From: Streptomyces pyxinae
GTDB taxonomy: Bacteria; Actinomycetota; Actinomycetes; Streptomycetales; Streptomycetaceae
Length of the DNA: 64,000 bases
Assembly: GCF_024756275.1 (NCBI RefSeq)
Contig: NZ_JANUGQ010000013.1
Coordinates: forward strand, 124,001 to 188,000
Direction of reading: 5' to 3'
Part shown: positions 33,838-42,333 of the stretch, in pieces
Position numbering within the stretch: the stretch's first letter is position 1
Layout: every line of letters starts with the position of its first letter
Notes under the pieces: generated by a model
Databases searched by the model: none
Seen by the model: only the letters and a program-made list of their open reading frames with translations
What the model was told of the DNA's origin: nothing
Program-made: the position numbers and the translations under genes

Positions 33838-36000
33838 TCAGGCGATGCCCGCTTCCTTCATCTGCCGCAGCTCCTTCTTGAGTTCGCCCACCTCGTCACG
33901 GAGCCGCGCGGCCACCTCGAACTGCAGCTCGGCCGCGGCGGCCCGCATCCGGTCGGTCATCTCCTCGATGATCCCGGCCAGTTCGGCGGCCGGGCGGTCG
34001 CTGGTCACGGCGCCCCGGCCGGCGGCCTTCTTGCCGTTCTTGCCGCTCTTGGCGGCCGCCGCCGGGGTGTGGGCGGCGAGCGTGGGCACCGGGGTCTTCG
34101 CCGGCTTGCCGTCCTTGCCGCTCTTCGTCTGCCGGTAGCCGGTGCCGAGCAGTTGCTCGGTGTCGACCTCCTCGCGGGCGATGGTGGCCACGATGTCGTT
34201 GATCTTCTTGCGGAGCGGCTGCGGATCGATGCCGTTGGCCTGGTTGTAGGCGATCTGCTTCTCGCGGCGGCGGTTGGTCTCCTCGATGGCCTGCGCCATG
34301 GCCGGGGTGATCGTGTCCGCGTACATGTGGACCTGGCCCGAGACGTTCCGCGCGGCGCGGCCGATGGTCTGGATCAGTGAGGTGCCCGACCGCAGGAAGC
34401 CCTGCTTGTCGGCGTCGAGGATGGCCACCAGGGACACCTCGGGGAGGTCGAGCCCCTCGCGGAGCAGGTTGATGCCGACCAGCACGTCGTACTCGCCGGC
34501 CCGCAGCTCGCGCAGCAGCTCGATCCGGCGCAGGGTGTCCACGTCACTGTGCAGATAGCGGACCTGGATGCCCAGCTCCACGAAGTAGTCCGTGAGGTCC
34601 TCGGCCATCTTCTTGGTGAGCGTGGTGACGAGGACCCGCTCGTCCCGCTCGGTGCGCAGCCGGATCTCGTGCACCAGGTCGTCGATCTGGCCCTCGGTGG
34701 ACTTCACGACCACCTCGGGGTCGACCAGCCCGGTGGGCCGGATGATCTGCTCCACGAAGCCGTCGGAGCGGGACAGCTCGTACTGCCCGGGGGTGGCCGA
34801 CAGATAGACGGTCTGGCCGATCCGCTGCTGGAACTCCTCCCACTTCAGCGGCCGGTTGTCCAGCGCCGACGGCAGCCGGAAGCCGTGGTCCACCAGGGTC
34901 CGCTTGCGGGAGGCGTCACCCTCGTACATCGCGCCGATCTGGGGAACGGTGACATGCGACTCGTCGATGACCAGGAGGAAGTCCTCCGGGAAGTAGTCGA
35001 GCAGGGTGTTCGGCGCGGAACCGGGCTCCCGCTGGTCGAAGTGCATCGAGTAGTTCTCGATGCCGGAGCACGAGCCGATCTGGCGCATCATCTCGATGTC
35101 GTAGGTGGTGCGCATGCGCAGCCGCTGGGCCTCCAGCAGCTTGCCCTGCTTCTCCAGCTCCGCGAGGCGCACCTCCAGCTCCCGCTCGATGCCGTTGACC
35201 GCCCGCTCCATCCGCTCGGGCCCCGCCACGTAGTGGCTGGCCGGGAAGACGTAGAGCGACCGGTCGTCGCTGATGACCTCGCCGGTGAGCGGGTGAAGGG
35301 TGGAGAGCGCCTCGATCTCGTCGCCGAACATCTCGATCCGGACGGCCAGCTCCTCGTAGACCGGGAAGATCTCGATGGTGTCCCCGCGCACCCGGAAGGT
35401 GCCCCGGCTAAAGGCCAGGTCGTTGCGGGTGTACTGGATGTCCACGAAGCGGCGCAGCAGCTCGTCGCGGTCGAACTCGTCCCCGACCTTGAGCGGGACC
35501 ATCCGGTCCACGTACTCCTGGGGCGTACCCAGGCCGTAGATGCAGGAGACCGAGGCGACCACCACGACGTCCCGCCGGGTGAGCAGCGAGTTGGTCGCGG
35601 AGTGCCGCAGCCGCTCGACCTCCTCGTTGATCGAGGAGTCCTTCTCGATATAGGTGTCCGACTGGGGGACGTACGCCTCGGGCTGGTAGTAGTCGTAGTA
35701 CGAGACGAAGTACTCGACCGCGTTGTTCGGCAGCAGCTCGCGGAACTCGTTGGCCAGCTGGGCGGCGAGCGTCTTGTTGGGCGCCATCACCAGGGTGGGC
35801 CGCTGGAGCTTCTCGATCATCCACGCGGTGGTGGCGGACTTGCCGGTTCCGGTGGCGCCGAGCAGCACGACGTCCTTCTCGCCGGCGCGCACGCGCTTGT
35901 CCAGCTCCGCGATGGCCGCGGGCTGGTCGCCGCTGGGCTGGTAGGGACTGACGACCTCGAAGGGCGCCACCGAGCGTTCGATCTGTGAAACGGGCCGCAT
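33838..36000 (-). CDS. uvrB: Excinuclease ABC subunit B
   Basis: UvrB is the central damage-verifying helicase-like subunit of nucleotide excision repair. The 720-residue protein has the Walker A motif LLGATGTGKSATTAW near residue 50 and the beta-hairpin region VEYFVSYYDYYQPEAYVP. Helicase motifs include LLVIDESHV, YLSATPG and QTIGRAARN, and there is a C-terminal UVR domain (LQFEVAARLRDEVGELKKEL) for UvrC. An Ala/Lys-rich linker at about residues 615-665 precedes it. ATG 36000 gives the conserved start MRPVSQIER; in-frame TTG/GTG codons upstream are unlikely. Together with uvrA and uvrC all three excinuclease genes lie in this window, but not in one operon. Confidence 0.97.
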   Translation of the reverse strand: MRPVSQIERSVAPFEVVSPYQPSGDQPAAIAELDKRVRAGEKDVVLLGATGTGKSATTAWMIEKLQRPTLVMAPNKTLAAQLANEFRELLPNNAVEYFVSYYDYYQPEAYVPQSDTYIEKDSSINEEVERLRHSATNSLLTRRDVVVVASVSCIYGLGTPQEYVDRMVPLKVGDEFDRDELLRRFVDIQYTRNDLAFSRGTFRVRGDTIEIFPVYEELAVRIEMFGDEIEALSTLHPLTGEVISDDRSLYVFPASHYVAGPERMERAVNGIERELEVRLAELEKQGKLLEAQRLRMRTTYDIEMMRQIGSCSGIENYSMHFDQREPGSAPNTLLDYFPEDFLLVIDESHVTVPQIGAMYEGDASRKRTLVDHGFRLPSALDNRPLKWEEFQQRIGQTVYLSATPGQYELSRSDGFVEQIIRPTGLVDPEVVVKSTEGQIDDLVHEIRLRTERDERVLVTTLTKKMAEDLTDYFVELGIQVRYLHSDVDTLRRIELLRELRAGEYDVLVGINLLREGLDLPEVSLVAILDADKQGFLRSGTSLIQTIGRAARNVSGQVHMYADTITPAMAQAIEETNRRREKQIAYNQANGIDPQPLRKKINDIVATIAREEVDTEQLLGTGYRQTKSGKDGKPAKTPVPTLAAHTPAAAAKSGKNGKKAAGRGAVTSDRPAAELAGIIEEMTDRMRAAAAELQFEVAARLRDEVGELKKELRQMKEAGIA

Positions 36001-36099
36001 GAACCCAACGGTACGACCCCCCACTGACAACCGGTCGCCGTTCGCCCGACCTGGTGCCGTCGCCGCAGCTCAGCGGCGCGGAAAGGGTTCCCGGCGGCC

Positions 36100-36918
36100 T
36101 CAGCGGTCGCGGGCGGGAACGCTGGGCGACCGGCGGGCACGGGGCGGCGACGGTGACGGCGGCGATGCGCGGTCGTCCGGGGCCGGGCGGGGATCGAAGA
36201 GTACGGCAGCCCCGGCGGCGAGCAGCAGCACGACCGGCCCGGTCAGCAGCGGGGCGAGGGAGCAGACGGCGGGAAGGCCGCCCGGATCCGCCACCGGATC
36301 GGCGGCGGAGAGCCGGACCCGGAGCGCGGCCATGCCGGTGTAGTGCATCCCGGTGATCGCCACCCCCATGATCAGCCCGGCCCCGAGTCCGGGCCAGAAG
36401 CCCCGGGCGGCGACCGCCAGCCAGAGGGCCCCGGTGGCGGCGACCACCGCCACCAGGACGGAGAGGACGACCGTGGAGGTCTGGTACTCCAGCCGCCCCT
36501 GCAGCCGGACGCCCGCCATGCCGAGATAGTGGACGGTGGCGATGCCGAGTCCGGTGAGGGTGCCGCCGGTGACCAGGGCCAGCGCGGTCGCGCCCCGGTG
36601 GCCCACGACGAAGACGCCCAGACCGGCCATCGCGACGGCGACGGCGCAACCGGCCACCGCGAGCCGGCGGTCGTAGCCCACCGGGGTCTCGGCGACGCTG
36701 AAACCCATCATGGCGACGACATACACCGCCCAGACGCCCGATCCCAGGGCCACCGCGGCGAGCGCCAGCCGGCCGAGCCGGGCCGGGCCCTCCGTGCGCA
36801 GAGCCCGGGTGGTGCACCGCAGCCCCAGCGCGCCGCCGAACCAGGCGATCAGCTGCGCCGCCACGGGTGTGACCAGGCCGTAATCGAACCCCTCAACTGT
36901 GCCGACTGCGCCCCGCAT
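36100..36918 (-). CDS. MHYT-domain membrane sensor protein
   Basis: The 272-residue protein has seven predicted transmembrane helices and the repeated MHYT-type motifs, best seen as GVAITGMHYTGMAALR near residue 191 and ATVHYLGMAG near residue 130. The first motif is degenerate (YVVAMMGFS). MHYT domains are thought to bind copper and sense oxygen, CO or NO. This one has no output domain, only a basic Pro/Ser-rich cytoplasmic tail, so it may act alone or with a partner. It starts 82 bases before the reported GTG/ATG-rich region ends and is divergent from ogt. Confidence 0.88.
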   Translation of the reverse strand: MRGAVGTVEGFDYGLVTPVAAQLIAWFGGALGLRCTTRALRTEGPARLGRLALAAVALGSGVWAVYVVAMMGFSVAETPVGYDRRLAVAGCAVAVAMAGLGVFVVGHRGATALALVTGGTLTGLGIATVHYLGMAGVRLQGRLEYQTSTVVLSVLVAVVAATGALWLAVAARGFWPGLGAGLIMGVAITGMHYTGMAALRVRLSAADPVADPGGLPAVCSLAPLLTGPVVLLLAAGAAVLFDPRPAPDDRASPPSPSPPRARRSPSVPARDR

Positions 36919-37327
36919 GCCCCCATGCCTTTCGCCACTTCGGCGCCCCGCCGCACGGCGGTCCGGCGCGCCCTCGTCCTGCCACCGCCCCCGGTTGCCA
37001 TGTGTACCCGTGGGCAGCGGCCGATGACCATGCCGGACGGGCGCCCGTACAGACGGGCATGTGGAGATTTCCCGGTGAACGGCCGGGGAGTGTCACGGTC
37101 CGGGTGAATCCGTTCGGATTGTGGTCGTCCGGCTCGCTCGGACCGTTGCCCGGACTGTCACTCGCCCCCGGCCGCCGGACCGCCCGGGCCCTTGCCCGTC
37201 CCCCGGCCGCCGGACCGCCCGGGCCGCTGCTCGTCGGCCGGTCACCGGGGCGCCCGGACCGTGACCGTCCCCGGCCGGCCGTCCGGGGACGGGGCCGTTG
37301 TCAGTGGCTGCCCCTACGGTGGTCGGT
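36919..37327. other. Divergent spacer between the MHYT gene and ogt, with a 26-bp direct repeat
   Basis: A 26-bp sequence with core cccccggccgccggaccg occurs exactly at 37165-37190 and 37200-37225. Both promoters must lie in this 409-base spacer; I see no convincing sigma-70 hexamers and no gene. Confidence 0.65.
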
Positions 37328-37870
37328 ATGGAGAGCAAGGGGCAGGTTCCGGAGTGGGCGGTGGTCGGCAGCGACATCGGTCCGCTGCTGCTCGTCGCGA
37401 CCGGCGTGGGGCTGGTGAATGTGGCCTTCCACGCCGGGGAGCGGGTGCGCGACCAGGCGCTGGCCCGGCTGGCGGACCGGCTCGGCGCGCCGCCGGTGGA
37501 GAATCCGTCGGGGCTCCTGGCCGAGCCCATACGGGCGTTCGACGCCTACTTCGCGGGCCGGGCGCGGGAGTTCCGGCTGCCGCTGGACTGGTCGCTGACG
37601 TCCGGCTTCAACCGCCAGGTGCTCCGCGAGCTGGCCTCGGGCGTGCCGTACGGGACGGTGGTCAACTACGGGGAGCTGGCGGAGCGGGTGGGGCAGCCGG
37701 GCGCCGCGCAGGCCGTCGGCGCGGCGATGGGCGCCAATCCGCTGCCGTTGGTGGTGCCGTGCCACCGGGTGGTGGAGAGCCAGGGCGGTCTGGGCGGCTT
37801 CGGCGGCGGGCGGGAGACCAAGCGCCGGCTGCTGGCCCTGGAGGGGGTGCTGCCGGAGCCGCTCTTCTGA
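37328..37870 (+). CDS. ogt: Methylated-DNA--protein-cysteine S-methyltransferase
   Basis: This 180-residue suicide enzyme removes methyl groups from O6-methylguanine. The acceptor Cys145 is in the invariant PCHRVV motif. The helix-turn-helix region with the Arg finger is FNRQVLRELASGVPYGTVVNYGELA (read here as FNRQVLRELASG then VPYGTVVNYGELA), and GGFGGGRETKRRLL follows. There is no Ada-type regulatory domain. ATG 37328 gives a typical Ogt length. It is a stand-alone DNA repair gene beside uvrB, transcribed divergently from the MHYT gene. Confidence 0.94.
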   Translation: MESKGQVPEWAVVGSDIGPLLLVATGVGLVNVAFHAGERVRDQALARLADRLGAPPVENPSGLLAEPIRAFDAYFAGRAREFRLPLDWSLTSGFNRQVLRELASGVPYGTVVNYGELAERVGQPGAAQAVGAAMGANPLPLVVPCHRVVESQGGLGGFGGGRETKRRLLALEGVLPEPLF

Positions 37871-37936
37871 CACCGGCCCAGCCGTGCGGGAGGTCGTGCG
37901 GGCCGGGCCCGGTTGCCGGAGCCGGGCGCTCCGGGG

Positions 37937-38293
37937 TCAGAGGCTGATGTGGTACGCCTTCCGCAGGGTCTCGTGGACGGTCCAGGTGGTCCGGTCGCCC
38001 TCGCGGAGCACACAAGCGTCGCCGGGGCCGATCTCCAGGGTCTCCCCATCCTCGACGGACACGGTGGCGCGCCCGCTGACGACCACGAACAGCTCATTGG
38101 CCTCGGTGTCGGTGACCACGCCGGGCGTGATCTGCCAGATGCCCCGGATCTGCTTGCCGTCGGCGGACTCCCACAGCACCTTGCCGGTCACCACCGGTTC
38201 GCCGGAGACGATCTGCTCCGGATCGAGCGGCTCGGGCTCCAGCTCGGCGTCGGGGATGTGCACGGCGAACGAGGGGCGGTTCAGCGTCGTCAT
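37937..38293 (-). CDS. Small cupin-domain protein
   Basis: This 118-residue protein is a single cupin barrel of the DUF861/ethanolamine-type group. It contains GIWQITPGVV, TEANELFVVVSGRATVSVEDG (read as EANELFVVVSG and ATVSVEDGE) and IGPGDACVLREGDRTTWTVHE. The usual first-motif histidines are absent (ITPGVVTDTEANE), so metal binding is doubtful and the function is unknown. It is convergent with ogt (66 bases between the stops) and divergent from psuG. Confidence 0.85.
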   Translation of the reverse strand: MTTLNRPSFAVHIPDAELEPEPLDPEQIVSGEPVVTGKVLWESADGKQIRGIWQITPGVVTDTEANELFVVVSGRATVSVEDGETLEIGPGDACVLREGDRTTWTVHETLRKAYHISL

Positions 38294-38356
38294 GGCCGGT
38301 GACTGTAGCGGGCCGCCGGAGGTTTGCGGCGGGCGCCCCCGCGCCAGGGATGGGGC

Positions 38357-39265
38357 ATGCCTGAGACCACAGTGACGCCCTCAGCCGAGGTACGGGAGGC
38401 GATGGCGGCCGGCCGGCCCGTCGTCGCGCTGGAGTCGACGATCATCGCGCACGGTCTGCCCAGACCGCGCAATCTGTCCGTGGCCGTGGAGTTGGAGGCG
38501 CTGGTACGGGCCGCCGGCGCCGTGCCCGCGACGGTCGCGGTACTGGACGGGGTGGCCCGGCTGGGCCTCGACGAGAAGCAACTGGAGCGGGTGGCCGGCG
38601 ATCCGGCGGTACGGAAGCTGGGGCACCGCGACCTCGCCCCGGCGCTCGCCACCGGCGCCAGCGGGGCGACCACGGTCTCGGCCACGGCCTTTCTCGCGGC
38701 CCTGGCCGGGATCCGGGTCTTCGCGACCGGCGGCCTCGGCGGGGTCCACCGGGGCTGGACCGCCGACCAGGACGAGTCGGCGGATCTGCGGCTGCTGGCC
38801 ACCACCCGGATCGCGGTGGTCTGCGCGGGCGTGAAGTCCGTCCTGGACGTGCCGGCCACGCTCCAGCGGCTGGAGACCCTGGGGGTACCGGTCGTCGGAT
38901 ACGGCACCGATCGCTTTCCCGGCTTCTATCTGACCTCCTCGGGCGAGCCGGTCGACTGGACCGTACGGACCCCCGAGGAGGTCGCCGCGGTGATACGCGC
39001 CCAGGACGCCCTGGCCGGACCGGACACGGCGCTGATCGTCGCCCGTCCGGTGCCGGAGGCCGAGCAGCTGGACCCGGAGCTGCACGACCGGGTGCTCGAC
39101 GAGGCGCTGCACGAGTGCCGGGAACGCGGCATGACCGGCCAGGGGGTGACGCCCTTTCTGCTGGAGCGGCTGATGCGGGGCACCGGGGGCGCCTCCCTGG
39201 AGGCCAATCTCGCGGCGGTGCGCGGGAACGTCCAGCTGGCGGCCCGGATCGCGGGCGCGCTGTGA
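38357..39265 (+). CDS. psuG: Pseudouridine-5'-phosphate glycosidase
   Basis: PsuG splits pseudouridine 5'-phosphate to uracil and ribose 5-phosphate in the breakdown of the RNA modification. The 302-residue protein has the family signatures VALESTIIAHGLPRPRN, VFATGGLGGVHRG, the active-site lysine region VVCAGVKSVLDVPATLQRLE (catalytic Lys in GVKS), and GVTPFLLERL. The ATG at 38357 gives PETTVTPSAEVREA; the in-frame ATG 11 codons upstream is not preferred. A PfkB kinase gene overlaps its stop, matching the known pairing of PsuG with PsuK. Confidence 0.94.
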   Translation: MPETTVTPSAEVREAMAAGRPVVALESTIIAHGLPRPRNLSVAVELEALVRAAGAVPATVAVLDGVARLGLDEKQLERVAGDPAVRKLGHRDLAPALATGASGATTVSATAFLAALAGIRVFATGGLGGVHRGWTADQDESADLRLLATTRIAVVCAGVKSVLDVPATLQRLETLGVPVVGYGTDRFPGFYLTSSGEPVDWTVRTPEEVAAVIRAQDALAGPDTALIVARPVPEAEQLDPELHDRVLDEALHECRERGMTGQGVTPFLLERLMRGTGGASLEANLAAVRGNVQLAARIAGAL

Positions 39266-40152
39266 GCGCCGGGCTGCTGGTCATCGGGGATGTCGTCACC
39301 GATGTGGTGGTCCGGCACACGGCACCGTTCGCCCACGCCACCGACACCCCCGCCCGGATCCGTATCGTGCCGGGCGGTGCCGCGGCCAACGTGGCCTGCT
39401 GGGCGGCGCACCGGGGGTGCCGGGAGGTGCGGTTGCTCGCCCGGGTGGGCGCCGACCGGGCGGGCTGGCACGAGGAGCGGCTGCGCGCCTCCGGGGTGCG
39501 GCCGGTGCTGGTGCGGGACCCGGAGGCGCCGACCGCGACGGTGGTGGCGCTGGTGGACGCGGCCGCCGAGCGCACCTTTCTCACAGACAGCGGAGCCTCG
39601 CTCCGGCTGACCGCCGAGGACGTGGCGACGCAGCCGTGGGAGGGGGTCGGTCATCTCCATCTGTCCGGTTATCTCTTCTTCGGCGAGGTCAGCCGGCCGG
39701 CGGCGCTCGCGGCGGTGTCGGCCGCGGCGGACCGGGGTGTGCCGGTCAGTGTGGACCCGGCGTCGGCGGGGTTCATCGAGCGGCACGGGACGGACCGCTT
39801 CCTGGCGGATCTCGCGGGGGTGGACCTGCTGCTGCCCAATGGCGACGAGGCCGCGCTGCTCACCGGGCTGGCCGACCCGGGCGCAGCGGCCGTGGCGCTG
39901 AGCCGCCGGGTCCCGCTGGTGGTGCTGACCCTGGGCGCGGAGGGGGCGCTGATCGCGGCGGATGGCCGGCTGATCGCCCGGGTGCCCGCGCCGGCGGTGC
40001 GGCCGGTCGACTCGACGGGCGCGGGCGACGCGTTCACCGGCGGCTTCCTGGCCGCCCGGCTCGCCGGGGCGGGGCCCGCCGAGGCGGCCGAGGCCGGCTG
40101 CGCGGCGGGGGCGGAGGCCGTGGCCGTGGTGGGCGGCCGGCCGCCACGCTGA
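39262..40152 (+). CDS. PfkB-family sugar kinase, probable pseudouridine kinase
   Basis: This 296-residue kinase has the PfkB signatures. The N-terminal GG motif in IRIVPGGAAANVACWAA binds the sugar. The C-terminal block DSTGAGDAFTGGFLAA carries the anion hole and catalytic base Asp256. The GTG start overlaps the psuG stop (GTGA). In PsuG/PsuK systems the kinase phosphorylates pseudouridine before the glycosidase acts, so this is probably PsuK; the substrate is inferred from context only. It ends at the edge of a 440-base repeat-rich spacer. Confidence 0.9.
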   Translation: MSAGLLVIGDVVTDVVVRHTAPFAHATDTPARIRIVPGGAAANVACWAAHRGCREVRLLARVGADRAGWHEERLRASGVRPVLVRDPEAPTATVVALVDAAAERTFLTDSGASLRLTAEDVATQPWEGVGHLHLSGYLFFGEVSRPAALAAVSAAADRGVPVSVDPASAGFIERHGTDRFLADLAGVDLLLPNGDEAALLTGLADPGAAAVALSRRVPLVVLTLGAEGALIAADGRLIARVPAPAVRPVDSTGAGDAFTGGFLAARLAGAGPAEAAEAGCAAGAEAVAVVGGRPPR

Positions 40153-40589
40153 CCCCGGGCGGGCCGCGTCGGCCACGGGTGGGCCGGGCCAGGTGCGATG
40201 GGTGGCGCCGGCTGCGGTCGGGCGCCCGCTGGGGCGCCCGCCCTGGGCGAGACGGCCACCACGGACGGGCCGGGCGCGCCGGGCGGTGCGGGACGCCGGT
40301 CCAGGTGCGAGCGGGCATCCGCTCGGGCACGACAGCGGGCGGCCCGTGCCAGCTGCGGCCCGGGCCGGGTGCGGTGGGCGACGCCGGCTCGGGCACGGCA
40401 GCGGGCGGGCCGGGCCAGGCGCGGGCCGGGCACGACGGTGGGCGGGCCGGACCAGGTGCGGGCCGGGCATCGCGCTCGGGCACGGCAGCAGACGGGCCGG
40501 TCCAGGTGCAGGCCGGGCAGGCATCGCGCTCGGGCGCGGCAGCGGGCGGGCCGGAACGAGGGCGGCTCGGAGCACGTGCCGGCCGGGCG
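40153..40589. repeat. Degenerate 37-66-bp repeats between the PfkB kinase and the uridine-kinase-like gene
   Basis: Five or six imperfect units share gggcgggccgg, ccaggtgcgggccgggca and ctcgggcacggcagc; the best two start near 40441 and 40491 and are about 50 and 54 bases long. The array runs into the stop codon of the kinase-like gene at 40590. That gene's own end contains a similar ggccggtccaggcgggg. The frames across it are Arg/Gly-rich with no ribosome site, so I call no gene. Confidence 0.75.
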
Positions 40590-41231
40590 CTAGGGGAGGC
40601 CGGTCCAGGCGGGGTGGCGGGGGTCGTCGGCGCGCACCACCACGTCCGCCGCGCCGGCCGGGCCGACCTCCTGCTCGTACCGCTCGAAGGCCGGCAGCGT
40701 CCAGGCGGCCTCGGTGCGCCGGGCCAGCGCGCCCGGGGAGAGGGCCAGATGGACCGCGAGGTCGAAGGGGAACCAGTGCCCGAGCAGAAACGGCCCGTGC
40801 AACACCAGTACCCCGCCCGGGGCCAGTTCCCGGTAGGGGCTGCGGGTCGCGCGGTCGGCGGCCGGGTCCCAGAGGTCGGGCAGCACCCGGCCGCTGCCGC
40901 CCGGCTCCAGCGGCCCGAACACCTCCCGCCAGAGGGCCCCGGTGTCGAACCAGCCGCTGAAGTACGTGTCGGGGTCCTCCTTGCCGTACTCGAACCGCAG
41001 CGAGGCCGGGCGGAGGAAGCCCCCGGTGGCGACGGTCAGCACCGCGCGCCCGCGCAGCCGGAGTGCCTCGGCCAGCAGTCCGGCCGGGCCCTCCGGAGCG
41101 GCGGCGGGCGGCCCGTCGACCGCGACCTTCAGCCAGGGCCCGCCGTCGCCGGGCGCCAGTCCGTCGAGGTGCCCGGCCAGGGCACCGGCCAGCCGCTCCC
41201 AGGTGATCGGTTCGAGTCTCATCCTCCCCAT
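40590..41231 (-). CDS. Uridine kinase-like protein lacking a P-loop
   Basis: The 213-residue protein resembles proteins annotated as uridine kinase in Streptomyces. Conserved-looking blocks are ITWERLAGALAGHL, FLRPASLRFEYGKEDPDTYF, WFDTGALWREVFGPLEPGG, LVLHGPFLLGHWFPFDLAVHL and LSPGALARRTEAAW. The region where the Walker A motif should be reads VAVDGPPAAAPEGPAGLLAE, with no Gly-Lys-Ser/Thr. The protein may therefore not bind ATP in the normal way. The start is ATG 41231 or ATG 41222; the GGGGAGG between them is too close to serve the second one well. Function uncertain. Confidence 0.8.
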   Translation of the reverse strand: MGRMRLEPITWERLAGALAGHLDGLAPGDGGPWLKVAVDGPPAAAPEGPAGLLAEALRLRGRAVLTVATGGFLRPASLRFEYGKEDPDTYFSGWFDTGALWREVFGPLEPGGSGRVLPDLWDPAADRATRSPYRELAPGGVLVLHGPFLLGHWFPFDLAVHLALSPGALARRTEAAWTLPAFERYEQEVGPAGAADVVVRADDPRHPAWTGLP

Positions 41232-41292
41232 GCTGCCCGGTGCCTCCGACAGGCACGGAGGGCCCGGGCCGGGGAGGCTCCGGGACGGTGAC

Positions 41293-41323
41293 GGGCCCGG
41301 GCGGGAGGACCGCGCCCGGGCCC
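41293..41323 (-). terminator. Hairpin terminator after the chaplin gene
   Basis: An 11-bp perfect stem (gggcccgggcg at 41293-41303 and its complement at 41313-41323) with a 9-base loop begins 30 bases downstream of the chaplin stop. Confidence 0.75.
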
Positions 41324-41352
41324 ACCGTGTGGCCGGCCGGCCGACGGGGGTG

Positions 41353-42141
41353 TCAGCCCTGGGGCGCCCGGCGGAAGCGGCGGTAGAGCAGCCCGCCGCC
41401 GAGCATCAGGCCCAGCGCGGCGGGCACGCCGACGCCCACCAGGCCGTCGCCCGAACCGGTCATCGCCAGCACCGCGGAGTGCCCCTGCGGCTCGGGGGCG
41501 GTCTCCGGCTCGGGGGCCGGGGCGGGCTTCTCACCGGCCGGGCGCGGCGCCGTGGGCTCGTCCTTCTCGGGCGGGGTGACCGGCTCCCCGGGCTCCGCCG
41601 TCTCCGGCGGGGTGACCGGCTTCACCGGCCGCTCGACCTCCCCGTTGGTGGACGAGTTGCCGAAGGTCGGGTTGAGCACGCCGACCAGGCTGACCGAGTT
41701 GCCGCTGACATTGACCGGCAGGTCGACAGGGAGCTGCACCCCGTTGCCGGAGATGACGCCGGGGGATCCCTTGGTGGCGGCCTCGGCCGAGGCGCCGCCC
41801 TCCGAGCCCTGGTGGTTGCCGTGCGCCGTGCCGGGCAGGTCCTTGTGCTGGTTGCCCTGGCCGGAGGCCCCGCCCTTGCCGCCGTGGTGGTCCTCGCCGC
41901 CCTTGTTGGCGCACTTGTTGCCCGAGGCGGGGTTGAGGAGGCCGACGACATTGACGGTGTTGCCGCAGACATTGAGCGGGACGTTCACCGGCAGCTGCAC
42001 GGTGTTGCCGGAGATCACGCCGGGCGATCCGACCGCCGCGCCCTCCGCGTTCGAGTCGGCGTGCGCGTAGCCCGCCGCCAGCGCGAGCGCGCCACCTGTG
42101 GCCATGAGGGTGACCAGACCATTTCGGCGAGTGTGCCGCAT
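41353..42141 (-). CDS. Long chaplin with two chaplin domains and a sortase motif
   Basis: Chaplins are secreted amyloid-forming proteins that coat aerial hyphae of Streptomyces; long ones are fixed to the cell wall by sortase. This 262-residue protein has a signal peptide (LVTLMATGGALALAAGYAHA). Chaplin domain 1 is at about residues 37-80 (GSPGVISGNTVQLPVNVPLN, Cys59 and Cys77) and domain 2 at about 125-167. A Pro/Glu-rich spacer follows, then the sortase signal LAMTG (225-229), a hydrophobic helix and a basic tail. In domain 2 both cysteine positions are Ser (146 and 164), so only domain 1 can form the usual disulfide. ATG 42141 has AGGAAG upstream. Confidence 0.95.
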   Translation of the reverse strand: MRHTRRNGLVTLMATGGALALAAGYAHADSNAEGAAVGSPGVISGNTVQLPVNVPLNVCGNTVNVVGLLNPASGNKCANKGGEDHHGGKGGASGQGNQHKDLPGTAHGNHQGSEGGASAEAATKGSPGVISGNGVQLPVDLPVNVSGNSVSLVGVLNPTFGNSSTNGEVERPVKPVTPPETAEPGEPVTPPEKDEPTAPRPAGEKPAPAPEPETAPEPQGHSAVLAMTGSGDGLVGVGVPAALGLMLGGGLLYRRFRRAPQG

Positions 42142-42189
42142 GGCTTCCTGCCTTCCGGAGACTTTCACGGGCCTCTGCCCGTCTGGGAG

Positions 42190-42218
42190 TTAACGCCCCG
42201 GAACCCGTACGGGTTATG
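42190..42218 (-). promoter_or_regulatory. Putative BldN-type promoter and palindrome upstream of the chaplin gene
   Basis: On the minus strand CATAAC (42218-42213) and CGTTAA (42195-42190) are separated by 17 bases. This is close to the reported BldN sigma consensus CGTAAC-N16-CGTTGA, and BldN is known to drive chaplin genes. The transcription start would be about 40 bases before the ATG. A perfect 14-bp palindrome AACCCGTACGGGTT (42202-42215) overlaps the -35 and could be an operator. Confidence 0.55.
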
Positions 42219-42333
42219 ACGCGGCCGCCAATCACCTGGATGAGTGGTTCCGTGTGCGGTCGCCCTGACCGGCACTCTCACTCGTACGTGTGAGGTCTGC
42301 GGGGTGACCGAGCCCCTGCCTCCGCACCGGGCC

